NCBI GenBank assembly: GCA_008802785.1
Contig: VUYT01000011.1
Location: 496,001 to 560,000 of the forward strand
DNA length: 64,000 nt
Direction of reading: 5' to 3'
Source of the DNA: Symmetrospora coprosmae
Lineage: Eukaryota > Basidiomycota > Cystobasidiomycetes > Symmetrosporaceae
The notes under the pieces were generated by a model. It worked only from the letters and a program-made list of their open reading frames with translations, was not told the DNA's origin and ran no database searches. How positions within the stretch are numbered: position 1 is the stretch's first letter; the number at the start of each line of letters is the position of its first letter. A program made the translations under genes and the position numbers. Of this stretch, positions 1 through 9,547 are shown piece after piece.

Positions 1-979
1 CTCGCTCGTGCGGGAGTCCCCCGTTGCCGTGCTGCCGGACCCGCTTCTTCAGCACCGGTGCATTCTTTCGCCCAACCACCCCGTTGGACGCGATGCCCGC
101 GATACGGCCAATGTACGCCTTGAGAGTCTCGCGCGTATGCTCGTACGCTGCCAGCCAGGTGCCATGGAAGAGAAAGTTCGCGTCAATGCGAAACCGATTC
201 TCTTTCTCGCTGCCAAGCGAGCGCAGGACGACATCGATGGTGTAGCGCGCTGAACAAGCGAGCAAGGTTAGGTTGCGCACTGCTTGGTGACGTCCGAACG
301 CGACTCGCCTCTGGGTATCGTAGGTGGCAGTATCACAGAGGCTGTCACGTTGTGCGAGCCTGCTGGAAACGGGCATGTCTCGTTCGTGTAAACGCCCAAT
401 CTGCGCGGCAGAGGTGTCACAGCAATTCAGCATAGTACGAGCGGGGAGGGTGGGTTGGTCACGCACGCTTGACTGCACACGTCAAAGGTCCGCTTCACCA
501 CCTCGGTCTTGCCCAGAGATACCGTCACATCCGCTTGGATGTTGTCCTGCAGAAGCGAGCCCGCGTGCTCTTACCGCTCAGCTTTTCTCGCTCGGCCAGC
601 TCTCCGGAGAAGTCTCGTGCTCACGATATTCTCGACGTTGTCGAAAGCTACGAAGAGGTGGAACGGCTTTTCGACTATAGGGTATCGCTCGACATCGATA
701 TGTCTTAGGCGTACCAGATTGGCAGGCCCGGCTTGAAACAAGGAGTAAGCATCCTGGCAGGTTCTGAAGCAATCGGAACAGCTCACACGATGCCCTCAAG
801 GTATAGGACAAGCTCTGGGCTTTGAAGTTAGTTGCGATGCGCCCATTAAGGTCGACCGCAGGCTGCTCGAGGAAGTCGTGGAAGAGCTCGAGGGTGTTGA
901 GCAGGTAGTCTTTCGGGCCTGCAGGCCACAGGCTATAGATCACGATGCCAAGGCAGAAGAAGACCAGTGCGTTCCTCAT
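1..979 (-). CDS. Secreted ML-domain (lipid-recognition) protein, 3' part cut off by window edge
   Basis: Partial gene; the 3' end lies beyond base 1. The ATG at 977-979 opens a hydrophobic leader (MRNALVFFCLGIVIYSLW) typical of a secretory signal. Spliced exons downstream give segments such as PIVEKPFHLFVAFDNVENI, then VTVSLGKTEVVKRTFDVC, then ASVILPPTIPR and RYTIDVVLRSL. This order of strands, with a K-x-FD-x-C segment and a PPxIPxG-x-YT turn, matches the ML/NPC2 (MD-2-related lipid-recognition) fold, whose known members bind sterols or phospholipids. Clear phase-matched introns include donor GTGAGC to CTGCAG and donor GTGCGT to CGCGCAG. The first intron, between leader and domain, is uncertain; a CTAAC branch point lies near 830. 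About 60 more residues after the domain continue off the window. It could instead be the ML-like ectodomain of a larger membrane protein. Confidence 0.55.
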
Positions 980-1717
980 CGCTTGCCGCTGTACCGTACG
1001 TAGCTGATGGAAGGAGGAGAACCTCTCTGTACGTGTGCGTCTCGCTGGACCGACGTGGCTCTATTTCCGAGCACGTGCGGGGGCGGTGGCCGCCAGAAAT
1101 ACAGTACATGTAGGATTTGTCATCGTGCACCTAAGCATACGGACGCCAGCCTGCATCGAAGCAGCTGCAAAGGGAGGATCGGCGAGCCCATGGCGGCACC
1201 TCTTGTGAGTGCTAGGACTCCAAGGCCGCCTTGACTTACAGTCTGAAGTGTTGGCTCGACGCTCGCGGACGGCGCGCAGGCCGTCAGGCTGCCCCTTGAG
1301 CTGGCCCACCGGCGGCCGGACAACGCTGGAGGCAGGCGTAGAGAGGCAGGCGAGCAAGTCTTCGCAGAGGTGTACAGCAGATCTGAACGGCACCAAGCTG
1401 CGTCGCCTTCCGCTTCTCCTGTTGTGTCGCATCCGCCTGCCTCTGCTTCCCCTCCTGGGCCTTTTTCGACCCGCCACCTCCGGGTCTTGCCTCGTCAGGC
1501 ACAGGGCTGGCGACCTCCACTCCAACAGGCAAGGGTCACGAACATGGACGAGATGGCGCTCCATCGAAAGAGATGTACTTCGAGATGGTACAAATACTGT
1601 CCCGATGTCGGACAGTGCCGGTTTGCTTTCTGATCTTCCCATCCATCCTCATACCCGTCTCAAGAGCTCTTCAGGCAAGACTCTCTCCCCCGCAGACAAA
1701 CCTCTGAACCTTCCAAC
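980..1717. other. Intergenic region between divergent genes
   Basis: About 740 bases between the start of the minus-strand ML-domain gene and the start of the plus-strand dibasic secreted protein. It should hold both promoters. Open frames here on either strand (for example minus 1061-1642) are Arg/Ser-rich and show no family resemblance, so I call no gene. I see no TATA box or repeat worth naming. Confidence 0.5.
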
Positions 1718-3001
1718 ATGCTCTCCAAGCTCCTCGTCACTCTCTGCCTCACCCTCCTCGCCCTGCAGCAGGCTGCAACGGTCACGGCACTTCCAACCCG
1801 AGGCAGCATGGCCTCGCTCCAGCGCCGTGCGCAGGCATCCAAGCGGGCTCAGACGCAGGTTGCGCAGCCTGCCAATCTCGCAAAGCGGGCTGGACCCTCT
1901 CAGAGACTCGCAAAGCGCCAGGAAGCAGGCCCTTCCCAGCTCGCCAACCGGGCCAAGGCCGCCCACTCCGAGCAGCCCAAGACCAAGAACGCCAACCAGA
2001 AGCGCGCAGCCAACATTGCGAGCTACGTCGCTGCTCTCGGCCGTCGCGCTGCAGAAGACGCCAACATCGTCGCCGCTCTGTCTGCGTGAGTCAAGGACCC
2101 TTTGCACGACGCACTCTGCAGATCACTGGCTGACCCTTTTCATTTTCGCAGCACTCCTGCCAAGTCTGAAGCATTCACCGTTTCTGCCGCGACCTTCCTG
2201 CCCACGGTCATTCCTGCTCCTCTAAACAATAACAACCCCAAAGCGTTCTTGCGACAGCGCGACAGGGACGCAGTCAAGGCCGCAGCCATCGGACACGAGT
2301 TCTCGCTCTGGCAGCAGGCTGCCGGCGCTGCAGCAACACCTACCTCATCCACTTGGGTTGCCGCTGCCAATGTCGTCCTCCCATCTGCTGTCGCCCCCAC
2401 GCCTACCCTCGCCCTCCTCCGCAAGCGCATGGTCCCTCACCCGGGCGCGCCGACCGGCACCATCAAAATCAACGTCGTTGGCGGCGAGCAGAAGAGCGCT
2501 TTCACCCTCATCAACGCCACGCGCACGGACAGTACCACCGAGAAAGTTGCAGAAACGTCCAAGGTCGTCAAGATCATCCAGAACAACACGCTTCCCACCG
2601 TCACGCGCACTCTGACATTCACGGCGCCCGAATTCTCCTCGCATACGGCAACAGTCACCCTCGTGCCTACTCTCCTCCCTAATGCGACGGACGCCGCCTA
2701 CGTGCCTGTCTCCCCGCCTGCCGACGGCGCAGACTGCTCCCTTCCGCTCAACGCGACCACCTCCGGCAACTCGACGGTTACGCTGCAGTGCGGCAAGAAC
2801 ACGGTCGAGATCAACGTCGACGTTGACGTGGACGTCGCGATTGATGCCTCGAGCGTGACAAAGACGAAGCGAAACGTCATTGCCTTCTTCGAGGTTCCGG
2901 AGAAGAAGCACGACTACAGCAGGGTCGTCATGCTCTCAGACGACTGGGAGGACTGCACCGTCGGACTCGACGAGGGCTGCTTCGAGGTCCCGGAATTCTA
3001 G
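1718..3001 (+). CDS. Secreted protein with a dibasic (Kex2-like) N-terminal third
   Basis: CDS join(1718..2085,2152..3001), 405 residues. The intron has a GTGAGT donor and TTTCGCAG acceptor and keeps phase. Residues 1-25 are a classical signal peptide (LLVTLCLTLLALQQAATVTA). The next 90 residues are Ala/Gln/Lys-rich and carry paired basic sites at about 36-37, 42-43, 56-57, 66-67, 95-96 and 109-110, including two LAKR sites ten residues apart. That is the pattern cut by the Golgi protease Kex2. The remaining about 280 residues have N-glycosylation sequons, few cysteines, a short alternating VDVDVDV run and an acidic end. I do not recognise a family. The precursor could release small peptides plus a larger beta-rich domain, or simply lose a propeptide. 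Confidence 0.8.
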
Positions 3002-3471
3002 ACAAACATCTGGGCAACCGCAATTATCCATGTACCATAACGGGAGAATCGAGAGCGCTAGACGCCTCGCAAAGGGCATCCGCAGCGCGGGCCCGTCATT
3101 CGACATTCAAAGAGGCTTGTCACGATAGAGAAATATGATACGTTGACGATATAGATCGGGAGAAAGGAGAATGAAATACAGCTGGTCTGCTCTTCAAAGC
3201 TATGAGTATCGGTCTCTTCTGCCCCGACTGCGACTTCTCAACCCAAATGGTACACATATGCTTCTCTTGCTTCTCTTGCTATCTTGTAATATCTGATCGG
3301 TCTGATAATTCCAATTGAGCCAGATCTACGATGGCTCGTTGCCCGTGTATGCTGTCCAGCCGGATCCGTGTGTGTCTTTCCGCTGACGCCTAGCTTGGCT
3401 CGCAGTTCTGCAAGGCCTTGCGCATTAGACGTCGGTCTCGCTAAGAGTAGATACGTCAAGCGAAAGGCGGG
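3002..3471. other. Convergent 3' region
   Basis: About 470 bases between the ends of two convergent genes. It is AT-richer than its surroundings (for example around 3120-3330), as expected for 3' UTRs and terminators. I see no gene in it. Confidence 0.5.
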
Positions 3472-4237
3472 TCAGTGTCCGCTGAGGGTGCACGCTGGCC
3501 AGCAAGATCGGAGAGCGTACGTCATTCTTTGCTGCAGGCCTCGAGTTCTTTCGGCGAACGCCTTCCTGGCCTTGCGCCTATTGTAGATGATCATTGACGT
3601 GACCTGTGCGATGAGCATCGAAGCCGTATCAGTATGAGCATGTATTACAAACGCGTTAAGCGAGCATTGTGGGACCTGCACTCACCAGTCCGATGATGAG
3701 AGCGAGCACGCCGAACGCAATGCCGATCCCAACGCCCATCATCATGCTCTTGTCTGTGCTCGGGGTAGCTGTCTCCGCATTGCTGGATGTAGTGCCGGGC
3801 GTTGCGGACGGGCTGGCCTGCACCTCTGCCGCCAGATCGGTGATAGCGGCAAGGTCGTCATCGCTCGACTGCGTGATAGCGGATCAACGGGAGGCAGAGT
3901 GTCAGCGTGGTACGATACGGGTGACATCGCATCCAGTAAGCCTGCAGGGCTGACTGACACTGCTGCTCGAGGCCGCTGCGGCGCTCCCCGCATTCGACAC
4001 CTCCGCCGCCTGCTGCCTTGGAGCCCCGCTCGAGGCGACACTCGCCCAGGAAAAGGTGGCCGTCTCCTTGAGATCGTTGAGCTTCATGGCGCTCACGTAG
4101 CTAGAGTATCCAGCAGCGCTGTCATTGTCTGGCACGGTAGGCGTGCTGGCCGCATCTTGTGCGCTGGCGGTCCCAAAGAGGCAAGTGGAGGCCAGGCAAA
4201 GGAAGAGCAGGAGCGAGAGCGGAGTGAGCTGGGGCAT
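3472..4237 (-). CDS. Small type I single-pass membrane protein
   Basis: CDS complement(join(3472..3603,3686..3868,3959..4237)), 197 residues, all introns phase 0. An N-terminal signal peptide (LSLLLFLCLASTCLFGTASA) is followed by about 110 residues rich in Ser, Ala and Thr. Then comes one membrane helix (VGIGIAFGVLALIIGLVTS) with a positive stop-transfer cluster (NRRKARK). This is the layout of fungal wall-stress sensors and small mucin-like surface proteins, but there is no WSC cysteine pattern, so I assign no function. The last about 20 codons may be altered by another 3' intron with a GTACGC donor, so the exact C-terminus is uncertain. About 300 bases (4238-4541) separate it from the next gene upstream. 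Confidence 0.7.
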
Positions 4238-4541
4238 GTCGGAAACGGTCTCAAAGTGCTAGTGAGGGTGAAAACGAAGTTAAGTGCGACGTTGCCCTTC
4301 AGCGCTTGACCCTCCTTTTTGCCGCTTCTTGTCGGACCACTCCACAGCTCCTTACGCGTGTCGGACTGGAACTCCCCGCACCTGAAGATGATAGGGGTTA
4401 GGGGGTCAATCAGTCGCACGGAGACCCGGAGGCAACCTGCTGCCGCGAAGTTGGACCAGATAAACGAATACCATCAAGGGCCTCGACTATAGCGACAGTA
4501 TTATACGACGAGCGCCAGGCTCTGTACCGTAAACCCCCGAA

Positions 4542-7500
4542 TTATCGCATGCTCAGGACGCTTCTAGACGTGCGCAGACCCAGCTGCAGATTGCCCATCC
4601 CCTGCGTCCGCGTGCTTGCTCCCACCGTGCTGTATCTCCCTCCAATCACGCCAGCATGTCCTCTCCCCGTGGTCGGACTAGCTGGCGCCGCGCTCTCGTC
4701 CTGGAGCAGCGACTGCGGCCTCCCCCGAGCAATTGCGGTCCGACCGATGCCGTCCTGCGACGTGCGGCCAGCAGCAGGCGGCGTGTACACGATAGCCGGC
4801 GTAAGAGGTAGTAGCTCGTGCTGGTCCGTCTCCGATTTGTCCTGCTTGTTCTTGACTTTCTCTGTTTCGCCGGCTACTGCACCCTTACTCTCCTCGGTCC
4901 GGTTCGTGTCTCTGGCTCCCAGCGGGACCTGCCCTGCAAGTATGGGACCTAATGGCACATCCGCTCTCTCCTGTGAGCGATTCGCGCTCTGCATCACCGT
5001 TGACGACTGCTCGCAATTGCGCAGCGACTCGGGCAGGACCATGCTGCTCTCGTTGCCGACTTCCGACGCAGTCCAGCTGTTCCGGTTACTCGCGAGCATA
5101 TTGAGGAACCCAACGCTGCTGACTGACGATGCACTGCGTGTGTGCGAGTGGGTGTGCGGTGGTCCCGCAGCTGCTGAAGCCGACATTGCAGAGTAGTTTG
5201 AAAGGCTCGAGCCTGGTCGAAGCATGATCTCGCTGCTGAAGGATCCGCGCCGCGAGAGCTGTCGAGAGACGCGCGTTGCTGTCGAGACGGTCCCGACCTC
5301 ATCGTCGTCCTCTCTTTGTGTACCTGCCGCGATGCTCCTGTCACCGAGAATATTTGAGCTCGGCCGTGTCCGCAGGATGATACTCGGGCGCTCGCCCGAC
5401 TGTTCCTGCTCTAGGGTGTCAATGTATGGCGAGTCTGGCATCACAAATGGCGAAGTGGGTGAGAGGAGACCAGGGGACGTTGTGTCGGACAAGACCTGTG
5501 CACAGATACAAGGTCAGTCTCCCGACACAGTACTGACGGCCCGAGGGGAGAAGCGTACCTCGACATTGTCCTGCTCGACAAACACCATCGACTCGCTCGG
5601 GTCCTCGTCCAGCGATGGACGCGGTGCAGAAGGCTGTGGTACTTCGAGCTCGTCCAGATCCCGCTCCTCCGCGACCTCCTTCGGCGGTGAGAGCTTGGGC
5701 GTTACCTTCCTCCTGGTGACATTTCCGTCGTGCGGAGGGACAGCCATGTTCTCGCCCTGATCCTGCAGTGGAAAGATGGCGCCCGAGACGCTCTTCCAAG
5801 ACCGCCTGCGCAGGTGCCGCTGGCTCTGTGTGGCCGCTGCAGCATCTTCGGACTTGACAGGCGCAGTGAGAACGCTGGCCTCGCTCCCACTCGCGCTAGC
5901 AGAGCCAACGATCGTGTCGTATGCTTCAGCAAGGACGCGCTCCCGGTCGTCGACTTTCGAGAAGTGCGAGTTGTTGCGCGAGATGTCGAGGCTGAGATTC
6001 TGTCTGTTCCGGTGTTTCCTGTTTGACGATGAAGAAGCCGATGAGGCGGACCTGCTCGATGCAGGCGTGGTGGATCCGAGCACGCGGACAGCCGCGGCCT
6101 GTTGCTGTGCTACGCCACTCGGCTCTGCTGCCTCTCCCTCGACCCGGCTGGTCCGCTTCGGCCGCTGGTAGCTGCTCCGCCCGACCTTCACCCCAGGGAT
6201 GAGATTCTCGAGCAGCGCAGCCGTCATTGCGTCTATGGGCTGCTCACTCTTGCGCTTGACCCAGACGCCATCCTCGGAGATGGTAGCCGAGTGCCGCAAC
6301 TTGTTCGACACGGGCGTCATGGGCGCCGACTTGCGTCGCTCCGAGACGATACTTCGCGCGGAGCCGATGGTTGGCGTTGGCGAGGGCGTGCGTCGCTTCT
6401 TGCTGCCGGACAAGATCTGCGCAGTCACCAGATTCGCGTCCTTCATGCCCAGAACGGAACGTCTAGTTGTATTGTCGTGGTTGTCGCCTTCTTTCAGCGC
6501 GTCGGTGGAGAGGCCGAGCTCGGAGGCTGCGGCACTCTTGCGCTTATTGAAAGGTTCGCGCGTCATCCTGCGGACGTCATAGCAAGGTAGACACGGCCAT
6601 CAGCGAGCTGATACTTTCAGACAGCATGCGAGGGGACGTACGAGAATGATTTGAGCTTCCTCGCCTCGCGCTTCTCCCAGTCCGCATCTACCTCGTCCTG
6701 CTTCTCCACGTCACTCGATGGGTCCCTCGACCCGCCAAGATGGCTACCAGAGTTTCCCCTCGAGAGGACCTGCAGCTTCGGACGGGGCACCGCCATAGAC
6801 AATGCTTTTGCTACGAGTCCCGACGGCGCCTCGCGCGTGTCCTCCGAGTGACGAAACGTTCCCGGACTCGGCGCTGAGAAGGCGGCGAGGGACGAGAGCG
6901 AGATGGACGAGGTGGATGCGCGGGACACGGCCGTGTGATCGGTGTTGCTCGTGATGTTCGTCGTGGCCGTCGTGGCCGAGTTGGGCAGGGTCGGCGAAGC
7001 GGGCCCTTGTCCTGGTACCTGTCCCTGCCCTTGTGTTGGTGCAGGAGCAGCGGCGTTCGCCAGCACTGAAGCAGGCGCCTGGCCCGTGTACTGCATGCCC
7101 ATGGGCGTGCCTCCGCGCGACTCGAGGTGCTCGAATGCGACAGCGGACGAGGACGCCATGAGAGGTGGCAGGTCCTGCTTGAACCAGAGGCCGTCGGCGA
7201 GCACAGTCTGCGCAGCGAGCAGTGGGCCCGACAGCGCAATGCCCAGCGCGACGAGCAGCGTGGCGTACAGCGGGGCCTCGCGCGCGGGGTGCACCATCTT
7301 GTGCACGAGGAACGGCAGGGCGAGCGTCCAGCTCGCGACGCACCCGATGAGGTGCCCGCCCATGCGCGCACCCGCCTTGCGCGCGTCCCGCCTCGACAGC
7401 CCTGCGTGTCGCCCATTTGCAGCGGGCGCGTGCGCGTCGATGAACAGCTTGCCCGCGCCCAGGTAGCTGCCAGGCCCGGAGGGATGCGCGTCGCTGCTGC

Positions 7501-8811
7501 CCGAGTCCGTCGACATGTAGCTTCCCATGGACGGACGCGGCTCATCGCCGGAGAAGCGGGTCGAGGTGCCTGTCATGCGCGATATGGCGCCCAGGCGGTC
7601 CTGCGGTGGGAGAGGGAATGCAGCGCGTGCGTCACGGGAAAATGTGATGGACGGGCGAGTGGCGATGTTGCCTGTTGATGCGAGGGCAGTGGGCTCATTC
7701 AGGTCGATTTCAGACGTGGCTTGTTGTAGCTCAGCTTGGGAGGCAGACTGGTGCCGAAAGTGGCCGTAGCGTGCTGTCGTGGTGGGGTCGTGGTTGAGAA
7801 AGCTGTACGGCGCATCGTCCCGCTGGCCAGCGCGAGAGGCAGAGTAGAAGGAAGAAGCGGACGGGCGAGGTGGGTTCTCGGACGCAGTAGAGGGTCTTCC
7901 GGCCCTGTGACCTGAAGCAGAGCGGCGGTGCAGAGATGTCGCGACGGTGCTGGCCGCTGTGCTCGCTTTGGCCAGCAGGAAGGTCTTGGATATGAGCCAG
8001 CGGTTCGTCTTGATGGAAGGCAGCATGGGTGGATTGGTCCCATTGTCTTCGACGGCTGTATCTTGAGCAGGCTGCCCGTACGCACGCTTTTCCTCCATGA
8101 CGAATTGATGTCGGAGGATCTGAGAGCGCACCGTGTCTCTGCGGACACGAAAGACTGCGAGCAGGAGGCGGCCAAAGCAGTAGGTGCACACGCCTAGGAG
8201 GGCCGTCTCTACGGCCATCATGACTGCCCAGACTGTGCCCATCGTGGGCGGCGAGACGGATCCGAGGGCGACCATGGTAGTTATGAGGATCAGCGAGGGG
8301 ACCCAGACAATGACGTCGAAGCGGCCGAGCTCGATGACTTTCCCGCGGATGATGTTGAGGTAGGACAGCAGGCTGACGACGACGAGGATGGTGGGGCGCG
8401 CGCAGACTGCAAAAGCCATCCGGGCGGGAGAGCTGCCCTGCCCAGAGGCGAGGGCGACGACCTCCCAGAGCCACACTCCGCAGGACGAGAGGTCGATGAA
8501 GGCGAGCCAGCACTGCAGCCTCTGAGCTGGTCGCAGTCGCTTCTTCTCCTGCTTGGTGTAGCCATAGTTTGGCAGTGGCTGGTTGGTGGTGCGCGAGTGT
8601 CGGCTGAGGCTGTGAGGTCGGATGAGCGGGGTGAGGGTGCGCAGGATCACGTAGAGGGTTGCAATGAAGCTGCGGGTCGTTGTGCGATGCAGAGTGGATG
8701 CGTGTCATCAGCTGCAATTCAGGCAATCTCGCTCGTGCACATCCTCTCAACCCACGAGACGAGTGTCAGAGCCAGAGTGACTGCCAGCAGGTTTGAGACG
8801 GCGAGGGGCAT
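4542..8811 (-). CDS. Seven-helix membrane protein with very long disordered tail (GPCR-like topology)
   Basis: CDS complement(join(4542..5495,5559..6567,6642..8669,8756..8811)), 1348 residues. The ATG at 8809-8811 is preferred because exon 1 supplies the first half of a membrane helix that exon 2 completes. Hydrophobic helices lie at about 5-34, 70-93, 104-126, 137-155 and 164-193. After a loop of more than 200 residues rich in Ser and Arg come two more, near 430-455 and 465-490. The remaining about 850 residues are Ser/Thr/Pro/Arg-rich with many SP, TP and RxxS sites, so heavily phosphorylatable and probably disordered. Five helices, a huge third cytoplasmic loop, two helices and a long tail resemble fungal nutrient or stress GPCRs, but I see no diagnostic motif. 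Receptor function is inference only; it could equally be a scaffold or transporter-like protein. Confidence 0.8.
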
Positions 8812-9547
8812 GGTGCGTGGTTGGAGCGTACAGAGGAGGGAGAGGGAGTGTGTGTATGTGTATGTGTGCAGACCGTGAATAGTTCGTCGTTGCTTGACGT
8901 TGTCGTGGTGTCGTCGTAGTATCGTGCAGCCTCCTCAGCTTTTTCGTCAATGCGTCCCAGTCATGCTCATAGCAGAACCCAGAACCCCAGACAGCCGGGT
9001 CGCAGTCGCAGTCGCGTCCTCTGCGTGTCCGCATGTCCGCTCGTAGAACAACAACCAACAGGACGCATCTCTGGCCCCTCCGCGTCTTCGTCAGAGCACC
9101 TCCGCGATCCGGCATCCGTCCCATTGTCAGATCTAGACCCGGGCAGGGTCCGGACATGCATATGGACCCGTCCTGCGAGCCGTCAGCGTCGGCGTCGACG
9201 CCAGCATGCATGGTGAGTGGGGCCTCATGGTTGTTCTGCCCGATCTCGGCGTCAATACGTTTTTCGATGGCAGGAGCAAGGGCCGTGCGCTGTCCTGGAC
9301 GGGCTCGAGGCGCCGCAGTCAAGCGACATGTCGGCCTCGTAAGGTAAGGAGAGGAAGAGCAATGCGGACAGGCAAGCCCGGAACGCAATCGTCTCTTGTT
9401 GCTCATCTACCGATACATACTCGGGTCGGGGCAATCTCTTTCCGCGGCACTCCCTTTCCCGCACTCCGCGCGTCTCGCCTCGCCTGCCCTGCCTCAGGTA
9501 CCCTCCGCGAATGGGCGTTGCAAGGCAAGGCGCCAAAGACCGCGCGC
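8812..9547. other. Promoter region of the seven-helix gene and 3' flank of hexokinase
   Basis: About 735 bases with frames open on both strands but no recognisable protein. It contains a short TG/TATG microsatellite just upstream of the seven-helix gene. The part near 9400-9547 is probably hexokinase 3' UTR. Confidence 0.5.
8848..8868. repeat. Short TG/TATG microsatellite
   Basis: About 21 bases of alternating TG with two TATG interruptions, 37-57 bp upstream of the start codon of the seven-helix protein gene. It is probably in the 5' UTR or core promoter. No function is implied. Confidence 0.6.

Noticed and set aside
1209-2225. Plus-strand open frame of 338 codons overlapping the dibasic secreted protein
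   Set aside because: Low-complexity Ser/Pro/Arg composition; it overlaps a signal-peptide gene with a sound intron. It is a GC-rich shadow frame.
5514-6566. Separate gene starting at MTREPFNKRK
   Set aside because: It joins the seven-helix exon through a GTACGTC donor and GTCCGCAG acceptor in phase, so it is an exon of that gene.
8747-9406. Minus-strand frame of 219 codons upstream of the seven-helix gene
   Set aside because: Cys/Arg/Thr low complexity with no motif; it overlaps the true first exon and promoter.
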